64,000 bases of DNA from Phytohabitans houttuyneae (lineage in GTDB: Bacteria; Actinomycetota; Actinomycetes; Mycobacteriales; Micromonosporaceae). Of the stretch, positions 8,655-16,092 are shown one piece after another (the stretch's first letter is position 1; the number at the start of each line of letters is the position of its first letter). The stretch lies in the NCBI RefSeq assembly GCF_011764425.1, contig NZ_BLPF01000001.1:2843001-2907000 (forward strand), in the 5' to 3' direction. A program made the position numbers and the translations under genes. The notes under the pieces were generated by a model that was not told the DNA's origin, searched no databases, and worked only from the letters and a program-made list of their open reading frames with translations.

Positions 8655-9518
8655 CTAGGCGGGCACCGGCGTGCGGCTCCTGCCGCGGCGACCGCGTGTC
8701 GAGCCGGCGGCGGGCGTGTCCGACCCCGCGCCGCTGTCCGGGTCGGGCAGGCCGGTCCCCGTGCGGGGCACGCCCCGGTCCGGCTCGGCGCCGTCGCCGG
8801 GCAGCATGTCGGCGCTCCCGCCGCCGGCCGGCGAGTCGGTGCTCTCCTCCGCCTCGTCCAGGTCGTCCGCGTCGTCGTCGGTGTCGTCCTCGGCGTCGGA
8901 CGGGTCCGCCGCCGCGTAGGCCGGCACGAACGAGTCGAGGTCGTCGAAGTCGCGGCCACCGCGCATCGCGGCCAGCGGGTCGAACGCCGAGGCGGACGAG
9001 GCCGGCACGGCGCCGAAGTCCGGATCCGGGATGTCGTCGAACGGGTGGTCACCGAGCCGGGTGGGCACCTCGCCCTCCGGCACCGGCTCCGTCGCCTCGC
9101 CGCGCACGCGGCTCTCCGCCTCGTCGTCCTCCACCGAGCTGGTGCCCACCGCGGGGCGGGTGCGGGCGAACCGGGCACGACCGCGGGACAGGTCGTGGCC
9201 CACGGCCACGGCCTCCATCTCGTACGTCACGCGGGCGTTTCCCTCGGTGTCGCTCCAGTCGCGGGTGAACAGGCGGCCGATCACGACCACCGGGTCGCCC
9301 ACCATCACGCTCGACGCCACACCCTCGGCGAGCCTGCGCCAGCAGCTCACCCGGACACGCAGGCTGTTGCCGTCGATCCACCTCCCCGACTCGCGGTCGA
9401 GGCGGCGCGCGGTCGAGGCGACCCTGAAGTTGGCCACCAAGATGCCGCTTTGGCTGGTGCGCCGCCACTCGGGCGCCGTAAGAACATTTCCGATAATCGT
9501 GAGATAAGTGTCAAACAT
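8655..9518 (-). CDS. Single-stranded DNA-binding protein, SSB paralogue
   Basis: The 287-residue product begins MFDTYLTIIGNVLTAPEWRR and has an OB fold over residues 1-110 (ILVANFRVAST, SLRVRVSCWRRLAEGVASSV, GDPVVVIGRLFTRDW). A long tail follows, first with PFDDIPDPDF and then an acidic, Asp/Glu-rich linker, but it ends in a basic GRRGRSRTPVPA. The canonical SSB acidic DDDIPF tip that recruits repair proteins is therefore not at the C terminus. This suggests an accessory SSB rather than the replicative one. ATG 9518 is preceded by AGGGGAGA. Gene context (cobalamin genes, hydrolase) gives no further clue. Confidence 0.85.
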   Translation of the reverse strand: MFDTYLTIIGNVLTAPEWRRTSQSGILVANFRVASTARRLDRESGRWIDGNSLRVRVSCWRRLAEGVASSVMVGDPVVVIGRLFTRDWSDTEGNARVTYEMEAVAVGHDLSRGRARFARTRPAVGTSSVEDDEAESRVRGEATEPVPEGEVPTRLGDHPFDDIPDPDFGAVPASSASAFDPLAAMRGGRDFDDLDSFVPAYAAADPSDAEDDTDDDADDLDEAEESTDSPAGGGSADMLPGDGAEPDRGVPRTGTGLPDPDSGAGSDTPAAGSTRGRRGRSRTPVPA

Positions 9519-9619
9519 CGCGTCTCCCCTACAGGGGTCCGAAGGGCTTGTGGTGCGAGTCGACTCGTTCGAAAGCGTGGGCCTCACGGGACGGGCCGCG
9601 CCACCGCGCGATCCCCGCC

Positions 9620-9647
9620 TGTGGATGGCCGCCCACCCTGTGGATAA
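9620..9647. other. DnaA-box-like pair between ssb and the hydrolase
   Basis: TGTGGATAA at 9639-9647 is an exact reverse complement of the TTATCCACA DnaA box, and TGTGGATGG at 9620-9628 differs at one or two positions. They lie in the 183-base divergent region between ssb and the alpha/beta hydrolase. Two sites are too few for an origin; DnaA titration, regulation or chance are all possible. Confidence 0.35.
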
Positions 9648-9701
9648 CGCCCTGATCAAGCGTGGATGTGCTAGCCACGACCATGGCGTACCGTTCCCGA
9701 A

Positions 9702-10703
9702 ATGGAGGACGGCGTGGTGGTGGACGTGCTCGGCGAGCCGTACCGGAGCAGGGTCATCGAGCTCGGCCACGACGAAGAGGGACCGGTCGTCGCGACCCTG
9801 GTCTCCCGCCGCGCCCAAGCGCCCACCGGGCGCGCGGTGCTGTACGTGCACGGGTTCGTCGACTACTTCTTCCAGACCCACCTGGCCGACTTCTACACCG
9901 ACCGCGGCTGGGACTTCTACGCGCTCGACCTGCGCAAGTACGGGCGCAGCCTCCTGCCCCACCAGACGCCCAACTTCTGCCGCACCCTCACCGAGTACTA
10001 CCCCGAGCTCGACGCCGCCGCGCGAATCATCCGGGACGAGGACGGCCACGACACGCTGCTCGTCAACGGCCACTCCACCGGCGGCCTGATCATCTCGCTG
10101 TGGGCCCACGACCGCCGCGACAAGGCGCTGGTCGACGGCCTCTTCCTCAACAGCCCGTTCTTCGATTTCAACGCCCGCTGGTTGATGCGCAGACCCGTCG
10201 CGGCCGCCGTCGCGCGCGTCGGCCGCACGCGACCGCGGCGCATCGTGCCACTCGCCCTTTCCGCCGTGTACGGCGAGACGATCCACACCGAGCAGCGCGG
10301 CGAGTGGACCTACGACCTGGCGTGGAAGCCGCTCGTCGGATTTCCGGTACGGGCCGGGTGGCTCGGTGCGATTCGCGAGGCGCAGCGACGGCTGCGTGCC
10401 GGCCTGGCCATCCCGGCGCCGGTGCTACTGGCCTGTTCGGCACGGAGCTTCCGCGGCTCCACCTGGCACGAGGCGGCCGCCCTCGCCGACGCGGTACTCG
10501 ACGTGGAGCACATGGTGCGGTGGGCGCCCGGCCTCGGCCCGCACGTCACGGTGGTACGCATCGACGGCGGCATGCACGACCTCACGCTCTCCGGGCCGGC
10601 GGTGCGGGCGCGCGTGTTCGACGAGTTGGAGCGCTGGATGGGCGCATACGTCGAGCGTCCCTTGGAGATCGACGAGGTCGGCCGCGCCGCCGACACCGCC
10701 TGA
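9702..10703 (+). CDS. Alpha/beta hydrolase (serine lipase / S33-like)
   Basis: A 333-residue cytoplasmic protein with an alpha/beta-hydrolase fold: VLYVHGFVDYFFQ (oxyanion region), DFYALDLRKYGRS, the nucleophile elbow NGHSTGG with Ser, and a C-terminal catalytic His in DGGMHDLTLSG. The layout matches monoacylglycerol lipase-like or S33 hydrolases. No signal peptide is seen. Start ATG 9702 (MEDGVVVDVLGEPYRS). It is followed by a weak hairpin (CACCGGC 10734-10740 with GCCGGTG 10753-10759) and then tRNA-Arg. The natural substrate is unknown. Confidence 0.85.
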   Translation: MEDGVVVDVLGEPYRSRVIELGHDEEGPVVATLVSRRAQAPTGRAVLYVHGFVDYFFQTHLADFYTDRGWDFYALDLRKYGRSLLPHQTPNFCRTLTEYYPELDAAARIIRDEDGHDTLLVNGHSTGGLIISLWAHDRRDKALVDGLFLNSPFFDFNARWLMRRPVAAAVARVGRTRPRRIVPLALSAVYGETIHTEQRGEWTYDLAWKPLVGFPVRAGWLGAIREAQRRLRAGLAIPAPVLLACSARSFRGSTWHEAAALADAVLDVEHMVRWAPGLGPHVTVVRIDGGMHDLTLSGPAVRARVFDELERWMGAYVERPLEIDEVGRAADTA

Positions 10704-10821
10704 GGGTCGGCTGTGCATTGCCTGAGGGTCCGACACCGGCATCGGCCGTAAAGCCGGTGCTCGTCAGCCGCGCACCTGGAAACCTAGTATGTGCTGGCCA
10801 GTGTTGCCGTCATGGCGCCGT

Positions 10822-10894
10822 GCGCTCGTAGCTCAGCGGATAGAGCAGCTGCCTTCTAAGCAGTTGGTCGCAGGTTCGAATCCTGCCGAGCGCG
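10822..10894 (+). tRNA. tRNA-Arg (TCT)
   Basis: A complete cloverleaf: acceptor stem GCGCTCG (10822-10828) with CGAGCGC (10887-10893) and discriminator G; D stem GCTC/GAGC; anticodon loop CTTCTAA giving anticodon TCT, which reads AGA; and a T arm GCAGG-TTCGAAT-CCTGC. CCA is not encoded. AGA is a rare codon in such GC-rich genomes. Confidence 0.97.
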
Positions 10895-10937
10895 CATCCA
10901 AGCTAATCCGAAACAGATTCACGTTTGATGGTGTTCC

Positions 10938-11741
10938 TTGCGCGTCGCAACCGCGAGCCGGCCGGCCGACCCGGCCGCGCCCAACGAAGACTGGGCGTTC
11001 GCCAGCCAGCATCTCACAGTAGTCCTCGACGGACAGACCGCACGCACCGCGACCGGCTGCGGGCACGGCGTCTCCTGGTACACGGCGACCCTCGGCGCGG
11101 CCATCGCCGCCCTCGCGGCCGACCCCGACCTGCCCCTCGGCGCCGCACTTGCCCGGGCGATCGAGCTGACGGCGGCCCGGCATCCGGCGTGTGACCTGGG
11201 ACATCCGGCGACGCCCTCGGCCACCGTGGCGGTCGTCCGGCTCGGGCAACGCACGGTCGAGTACCTGGTCCTCGGCGACACCACCGTCCTCATGGACACC
11301 ACCGGCGGCCTGCGGGTGGTCACCGACAGCCGGATCGAGGCCGCCGCCACCGCGGAACGCCGCGCGGCCGACCGCCACCCCATCGGCTCGCCGCAGAAGC
11401 GGGCCGCCCTCCTGCGCATGAAGCACGCGGAGCTGGCGCTGCGCAACCGCCCGGACGGCTTCTGGGTCGCCGCCGCGGACCCGGCCGCCGCCGGTCACGC
11501 GATCACCGGCGAGGAGCCCCGCGACGGCCTACGGCGGCTGGCGGTGCTGTCCGACGGGGCGGCGCGGATCGTGGCGCCGTTCGCGCGGCTGGACTGGGCG
11601 GGCGTGCTCGACCTGCTGGAGTCGCACGGTCCGGAAGGGCTGATCGAGCGGGTACGCGCCGTGGAGGCCGGCGACCCTGCCGGCGCCCGATGGCCCCGCA
11701 ACAAGGCAAGCGACGACGCGACCGCCGTCTACGTGTCGTGA
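10938..11741 (+). CDS. PP2C-like protein phosphatase domain protein
   Basis: About 267 residues with a divergent PP2C layout: RPADPAAPNEDWAF (N-terminal acidic metal motif region), VVLDGQTA, GCGHGVSWYTATLGAAI, ATPSATVAVVRL, LGDTTVLM, VLSDGAARIV and a final NKASDDATAVYVS with the DDA motif. PP2C enzymes remove phosphate from Ser/Thr using Mg/Mn. Some metal-binding Asp are replaced (GQTA where GxG is usual), so activity is uncertain. The only in-frame start after an upstream stop is TTG 10938, 43 bases after the tRNA; a start error is possible. It overlaps a small convergent membrane ORF at the 3' end. Confidence 0.65.
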   Translation: MRVATASRPADPAAPNEDWAFASQHLTVVLDGQTARTATGCGHGVSWYTATLGAAIAALAADPDLPLGAALARAIELTAARHPACDLGHPATPSATVAVVRLGQRTVEYLVLGDTTVLMDTTGGLRVVTDSRIEAAATAERRAADRHPIGSPQKRAALLRMKHAELALRNRPDGFWVAAADPAAAGHAITGEEPRDGLRRLAVLSDGAARIVAPFARLDWAGVLDLLESHGPEGLIERVRAVEAGDPAGARWPRNKASDDATAVYVS

Positions 11742-11854
11742 GAGCGCCCACCGCGGCGCCGCCACCACATCAGCCCCAGCGCCAGCGCCACCCCGGCGGT
11801 GGCCCACAGGCAGCACGAGGCGGCGATCAGGATTCCGGCGAACTCCCACTCCAC
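11729..11854 (-). CDS. Possible small single-span membrane protein
   Basis: A 41-codon frame from GTG 11854 reads VEWEFAGILIAASCCLWATA, then GVALALGLMWWRRRGGRSHDT. It has one strong hydrophobic helix followed by a basic cluster, the pattern of a small N-out/C-in membrane protein. The Shine-Dalgarno is weak. The end overlaps the PP2C-like gene by 13 bases on the other strand, and it diverges from the GNAT gene. Not recognised; conservation in relatives would decide whether it is real. Confidence 0.35.
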   Translation of the reverse strand: MEWEFAGILIAASCCLWATAGVALALGLMWWRRRGGRSHDT

Positions 11855-11925
11855 CCGCGCCAGCCTGCCAGGTGCGGCGAGTAACCGATTTGCCGGACGG
11901 CGGGGTGCCAGCCACGATCGGTGGC

Positions 11926-12741
11926 GTGATCGAACAGCTCACCGTTGACGACCTGGACGCCTGCCTCGACCTCGCACAGGATCGGGACTGGCCGCCGGAG
12001 CGGCACAAGTGGCGCCTGCTGTTCGACATCGGCACCGTGTACGGGATCCGCGACGCCGCCGGCCGCGTCATCGCCACCACGGTCCTGACCAGCTACCAGG
12101 GCGGCCTGGCCGCGATCAGCATGGTGCTCGTCGCCAAGGATCACGAGCGGCAAGGGCTCGGCCGCGCGCTGATGGTGCACGCGATCGGCGAGGCCGGCGC
12201 CGCGACGGTCGTGCTCAACGCCACGGAGTACGGGCGCCCGCTCTACGAACGCCTCGGCTTCGTCAGCGTCGGGAGCACGTTCACGCACGTCGGGCACTTC
12301 ACCGGCCCCGGCGGGCACGCCTCCCGGCCGGCCACGCCGGACGACCTGGACGCGATCCACCGCCTCGACACGGAGGTCAACGGCGCGGACCGGGCGATCC
12401 TCATCGACCGCCTGTCCGGCTTCGCGGCGCAGGTGCGCACCGTCGAGGGCAAGGCAGGCATCACGGGGTACGCCGCCGCCTGGCCAAACCACGGCAACAC
12501 CGTGATCGGGCCGGTGATGGCCGGCTCTGTCGCGGAGGCCCGCGCTCTGATCGCCGACGTGGCGGCCGGTGTGGACGGTCCGGTCCGCCTCGACCTCGAC
12601 GGCCGGCACCCGGAGCTGCACGCGTGGGCCGTGAAACGCGGGCTGGAGCTGCGCACCTCGACCGCGGTCATGGCGCGCGGCGGGCCGCTGCCAGGTGACC
12701 GCGGAAGGTGGTTCGTCCCGATGATGCAAGCACTGGGCTGA
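11926..12741 (+). CDS. GNAT family N-acetyltransferase with C-terminal Acetyltransf_18-like domain
   Basis: A 271-residue protein. The N-terminal GNAT domain has the acetyl-CoA loop in KDHERQGLGRALM (R/Q-x-x-G-x-G/A), then VVLNATEYGRPLYERLGF. From about residue 130 a second domain follows (RPATPDDLDAIHRLDTEVNGADR to GGPLPGDRGRWFVPMMQALG), as in two-domain YitH-like acetyltransferases. I take GTG 11926 (VIEQLTVDDLDACLDLA) as the start; a longer frame from 11872 adds an unlikely leader. The acceptor is unknown. Confidence 0.8.
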   Translation: MIEQLTVDDLDACLDLAQDRDWPPERHKWRLLFDIGTVYGIRDAAGRVIATTVLTSYQGGLAAISMVLVAKDHERQGLGRALMVHAIGEAGAATVVLNATEYGRPLYERLGFVSVGSTFTHVGHFTGPGGHASRPATPDDLDAIHRLDTEVNGADRAILIDRLSGFAAQVRTVEGKAGITGYAAAWPNHGNTVIGPVMAGSVAEARALIADVAAGVDGPVRLDLDGRHPELHAWAVKRGLELRTSTAVMARGGPLPGDRGRWFVPMMQALG

Positions 12742-12809
12742 AGTCCTTGACAGCAGGTACCCGCGCGCCGACCCTTTGTGATGACAACCCTCTATATAGG
12801 AGGTCGCGG

Positions 12810-13151
12810 GTGGCCAAGGAGAAGTTCGAGCTCGTGTTCCTCGCCGGCGGCTTGCTGCTCGACGTGCTGGCCAACCGCCTGCGCCGCGACCCGGCGACGC
12901 CCCGCGAGGCGGTGGGCGCCGCGATGTTCACGCTGGATCAGACCTTCGAGGAGCGCCGCGGCCACCTTGTCGACCCGCGTGGCGTGTCCGACCAGATCGA
13001 CGTGATCAAGGCCGAGCTCTGCTCCGACAAGCCGCACAAGCTGGTCCTGGAGGCATACCTCGACGAGTTGAGCGGCCGCGCCGGCGCGGACGCCGAGCTC
13101 AGTGAGGCGGTGGCTCGCCTCCGCGAGGCCGTGCGCCGCTGGCAAAGCTAG
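12810..13151 (+). CDS. Hypothetical protein with strong ribosome site
   Basis: A 113-residue protein beginning VAKEKFELVFLAGGLLLDVL, where the GTG at 12810 is preceded by a near-perfect AGGAGG at 12798-12803. It is rich in Leu, Ala and charged residues with predicted helices throughout and no membrane span or known motif. I do not recognise the family. It overlaps the 3' end of the convergent MocR regulator by 53 bases. Confidence 0.7.
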   Translation: MAKEKFELVFLAGGLLLDVLANRLRRDPATPREAVGAAMFTLDQTFEERRGHLVDPRGVSDQIDVIKAELCSDKPHKLVLEAYLDELSGRAGADAELSEAVARLREAVRRWQS

Positions 13152-14547
13152 CCCGGAGGCGGCGCAGCCCTTCACCGATCCGTTCGGTGCCGATCGCGCC
13201 GTACCCGATCACCAGCCCTTCCCGCTCCGGCTCGCCGAGGTGGTAGTCGCTCAGCGCCTGCACACCCACGCCGCTGGAGCGGGCGGCGGCCACGACCGGT
13301 TCAAGCTCCACTGTGGAGAGCGCGCACAGGTGCAGGCCCGCCGCGGAGGGCACCACCCGCAGCCACGGCGCGAAGTCCCGTTCCAGCGCGGCGACGATCC
13401 GGGCGTGCCGCTCGGCGTACTGCCGGTTTGCCTTGCGCACGTGCCGCGCCAGGAGCCCTTCGTCGATAAAGCGGGCCAGCGCCGCCTGCGTGGGCAGGTC
13501 GCCGTGCCAGTCGGTGAGCAGCTTGGCGTGCGCGAGCGCGGGTTGCAGCGAGGCCGGCGCGACGAGAAAGCCGAGGCGCAGCATGGGCAGGAGCGTCTTG
13601 CTGAACGAGCCGACGTACACCACCCGCCCGCTGCGGTCCAGGCTCTGCAGCGGCTCCAGCGGCCGGTCCTCGAAGCGAAACTCGCTGTCGTAGTCGTCTT
13701 CGATCACGAGCGCGTCCCGCCGCTCGGCCCAGGCCAGCAGCGCCGCGCGCCGGGCGAGCGAGAGCGGGGTACCCATCGGAAACTGATGTGACGGCGTGAC
13801 GTAGACGAGCCGGGCGGCGGCCGGGATCGCGGCCACGTCGATGCCCTCGCCGTCCACCGGCACGCCGATGACGCGCGCGCCGAGCGACTGGAAGAGCAGT
13901 CGGGCGGGCCAGTAGCCGGGCTCCTCCACCGCGACCGTGGTTCCCGGCTCGACGAGCACCCGCCCGATCAGGTCGAGTGCCTGCTGCGCCCCGTGCGTGA
14001 CCAGCACGTCGTCCGCGCTGGCCCGCACCGACCGGGCCACACCGATGTGGCGGGCGATAGCGGCGCGCAGGCCGGCGTGGCCGCGCGGGTCGCCGTACGT
14101 GGCCGAGCGCACCGTGGACGCGCGCAGCTCGCGGGCGACAAGCCGCCGCCAGGTCTCGATCGGGAAGAAGCGGCCGTCCGGCACGCCGACCGCGAAGTCG
14201 TACTCCACGGTGGACTCCCTGACCGCGGGCACCGCCAGCGTGCGCCAGACCGGCCTCGGCAGCACTGTCGAGCCGGACGGCGCGGCCCGTGAGCGGAGGC
14301 GGCCGAGCGGCTCGGTCGACACGTACGTGCCGTCGCCCACCTTGCTGACCAGGAAGCCCTCGGCGGTCAGCCGCTCGTACGCCACGGCGACCGTGTTGCG
14401 GGAGACCTCCAGCCGCTGCGCGAGATCACGGGTGGGCGGCAGCCGCTCCCCCGAGCGCAGGCGTCCGTCCAGGATCGCGTCCAGCAGCTGGCGGTAGATG
14501 CCGGCCGCAAGGTCACGACGCCCGGTCAGGCTGACGTGGATGTCCAT
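13099..14547 (-). CDS. MocR/PdxR-family regulator (GntR HTH + aminotransferase-like domain)
   Basis: The 482-residue protein starts MDIHVSLTGRRDLAAGIYRQ at ATG 14547. A GntR winged helix covers about residues 14-75 (ERLPPTRDLAQRLEVSRNTV). A type I aminotransferase-like domain follows, with VEEPGYWPAR, EDDYDSEFRF and GSFSKTLLPMLRLGF, where Lys is the expected PLP attachment site. MocR proteins sense PLP or an external aldimine and control vitamin B6, GABA or taurine genes. None of those genes is adjacent, so the target is open. Upstream is the LacI-operator region of the sugar operon, which is divergent. Confidence 0.9.
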   Translation of the reverse strand: MDIHVSLTGRRDLAAGIYRQLLDAILDGRLRSGERLPPTRDLAQRLEVSRNTVAVAYERLTAEGFLVSKVGDGTYVSTEPLGRLRSRAAPSGSTVLPRPVWRTLAVPAVRESTVEYDFAVGVPDGRFFPIETWRRLVARELRASTVRSATYGDPRGHAGLRAAIARHIGVARSVRASADDVLVTHGAQQALDLIGRVLVEPGTTVAVEEPGYWPARLLFQSLGARVIGVPVDGEGIDVAAIPAAARLVYVTPSHQFPMGTPLSLARRAALLAWAERRDALVIEDDYDSEFRFEDRPLEPLQSLDRSGRVVYVGSFSKTLLPMLRLGFLVAPASLQPALAHAKLLTDWHGDLPTQAALARFIDEGLLARHVRKANRQYAERHARIVAALERDFAPWLRVVPSAAGLHLCALSTVELEPVVAAARSSGVGVQALSDYHLGEPEREGLVIGYGAIGTERIGEGLRRLRASFASGARPRGGEPPPH

Positions 14548-14578
14548 TGCCCGCAGCCTAGCTGAACCGGCGACAGCC

Positions 14579-14594
14579 GTGGGAGCGCTCTCAC
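14579..14594. promoter_or_regulatory. LacI-family operator O1 (CebR-box-like)
   Basis: GTGGGAGCGCTCTCAC is one mismatch from a perfect 16-bp palindrome with a central CpG. Its core differs at one base from TGGGAGCGCTCCCA, the CebR box described in Streptomyces. Confidence 0.8.
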
Positions 14595-14623
14595 AAATGC
14601 ACAGGGAATCGTTCCGTAACATC

Positions 14624-14639
14624 TTGAGAGCGCTCTCTT
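14624..14639. promoter_or_regulatory. LacI-family operator O2, overlapping the -35 region
   Basis: The core GAGAGCGCTCTC (14626-14637) is a perfect palindrome. It abuts TTGACA at 14638-14643, a consensus -35 element; the best -10 at 17-bp spacing is a weak AACCCT (14661-14666). Binding here would block polymerase. Confidence 0.8.
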
Positions 14640-14672
14640 GACAAGCGCGTTACCAAGCACAACCCTGCACGT

Positions 14673-14688
14673 GTGAGAGCGCTCTCAC
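14673..14688. promoter_or_regulatory. LacI-family operator O3, near the transcription start
   Basis: GTGAGAGCGCTCTCAC is a perfect 16-bp palindrome about 26 bases before the cebE-like start codon. Together with O1 and O2 (centres about 45 and 49 bases apart) it could support cooperative or looped repression by the LacI protein at 17900. Confidence 0.85.
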
Positions 14689-14713
14689 TGAGCGCGGCGC
14701 GAGAGGGGCACCC

Positions 14714-16027
14714 ATGCATGTCAACTCCCGCGGTCGCCGTATTGCGGCCGTGGCAGTCGCCGTCACTACGGCGACTTTGCTGGCCGCCTGCGGCGGCGAC
14801 GATGGAGACAGCGGTAGCGGAGACGGACCGATCACGCTGACGGTCGACGTCTTCGGGCAGTTCGGATATGACGACCTCTACAAGCAGTACGAGGCGAGCC
14901 ACCCCAACGTGAAGATCGTCGAGCGGGGCACCGGCAGCAACCTCGACGAGTACTCGCCGAAGCTCACCCAGTGGCTCGCGGCCGGCAAGGGCGCCGGCGA
15001 CATCGTGGCGATCGAGGAGGGCCTGCTCGTCGAGTACAAGGCCAACCCCGGCAACTTCGTCAACCTGCTCGACCACGGCGCGGGCGAGCTGAAGAGCAAC
15101 TTCATGGAGTGGAAGTGGAGCCAGGGCCTCACGCCGGACGGTAAGCAGCTGGTCGGCCTCGGCACCGACGTCGGTGGCATGGCGATGTGCTACCGCAAGG
15201 ACCTGTTCGAGAAGGCGGGCCTGCCGACCGACCGCGAAGAGGTCTCGAAGCTCTGGCCCACCTGGCAGGACTACATCAAGGTCGGCGAGCAGTTCAAGGC
15301 GAAGAACACCGGCGCGGCGTTCCTCGACGCGGCCACCAACACGTTCAACACGATCGTGCTCCAGGAGGGTGGCGCCACCGGCGGCTACCACTACTACGAC
15401 ACGAGCAACAACCTCGTGGTGGACAGCAACCCGGCCGTGAAGAAGGCCTGGGACACCACGATGGACATCATCGACTCGGGCCTGTCCGGCAAGTACCAGG
15501 CCTGGTCCGACGACTGGGTGGCCGCGTTCAAGCAGGCCAAGTTCGCCACCATCGCCTGCCCCGCCTGGATGACCGGCGTCATCGAGGGCAACGCGGGCGC
15601 GGGCGCCTCCGGCAAGTGGGACATCGCCACCGTCCCCGGTAACGGCGGCAACTGGGGCGGTTCGTTCCTCGCCGTGCCCAAGCAGAGCAAGCACCAGGCC
15701 GAGGCGATCGAGCTGGCCAAGTTCCTGACCAGCGTGCAGGGCCAGATCGGCGCGTTCAAGGCGAAGGGCCCGCTGCCCTCCTCGCCGCAGGCGCTGGACG
15801 ACCCGGCGATCACCGGCGCGACAAGCGCGTACTTCAGTGGCGCGCCCACCGGCAAGATCTTCGGCGCCGGCGCCAAGAGCCTCAAGCCGGTCTACATGGG
15901 ACCGAAGAACCAGGCGGTGCGGACGGAGGTAGAAAACGCGGTGCGCACGGTCGAGCTCGGTCAACGCAGTCCCACAGACGGCTGGACCGATGCCGTGAAC
16001 AACGCGAAGAAGGCGGCTGACAAATGA
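14714..16027 (+). CDS. Sugar ABC transporter substrate-binding lipoprotein (CebE-like)
   Basis: A 437-residue lipoprotein: basic N terminus, hydrophobic helix and lipobox LLAAC (Cys about residue 26), then an Asp/Gly/Ser linker and a family 1 extracellular solute-binding fold (TLTVDVFGQFGYDDLYKQYE, YRKDLFEKAGLP, GSFLAVPKQSKHQAEAIELAKFL). It captures an oligosaccharide outside the membrane for the two permeases that follow. The CebR-like operators and LacI gene suggest cellobiose or cello-oligosaccharides, which is inference. ATG 14714 follows AGAGGGG. No ATPase is encoded in the operon, so a shared one such as MsiK would be needed. Confidence 0.88.
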   Translation: MHVNSRGRRIAAVAVAVTTATLLAACGGDDGDSGSGDGPITLTVDVFGQFGYDDLYKQYEASHPNVKIVERGTGSNLDEYSPKLTQWLAAGKGAGDIVAIEEGLLVEYKANPGNFVNLLDHGAGELKSNFMEWKWSQGLTPDGKQLVGLGTDVGGMAMCYRKDLFEKAGLPTDREEVSKLWPTWQDYIKVGEQFKAKNTGAAFLDAATNTFNTIVLQEGGATGGYHYYDTSNNLVVDSNPAVKKAWDTTMDIIDSGLSGKYQAWSDDWVAAFKQAKFATIACPAWMTGVIEGNAGAGASGKWDIATVPGNGGNWGGSFLAVPKQSKHQAEAIELAKFLTSVQGQIGAFKAKGPLPSSPQALDDPAITGATSAYFSGAPTGKIFGAGAKSLKPVYMGPKNQAVRTEVENAVRTVELGQRSPTDGWTDAVNNAKKAADK

Positions 16028-16092
16028 GCGCGAGGAGTGAGGGAGCGCTAGCGACCGAGCCCCGCAGTCGCGAAGAGGGACAGGCTCAGTAA
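16024..16092 (+). other. 22-codon intercistronic frame coupled to both neighbours
   Basis: ATG 16024 overlaps the binding-protein stop (ATGA) and the frame reads MSARSEGALATEPRSREE then GQAQ, ending at a TAA directly followed by the permease GTG at 16093. As far as I recall, similar sequences rich in GAGCGCGAGGAGTGAG occur between genes in Micromonosporaceae, so it may be a dispersed repeat rather than a gene. It could pass ribosomes from one cistron to the next. Confidence 0.4.

Noticed and set aside
14579-14688. Three palindromes as a CRISPR-like or IS terminal repeat
   Set aside because: Each unit is itself palindromic with a central CpG and flanks a promoter next to a LacI-controlled operon, which fits operators much better.
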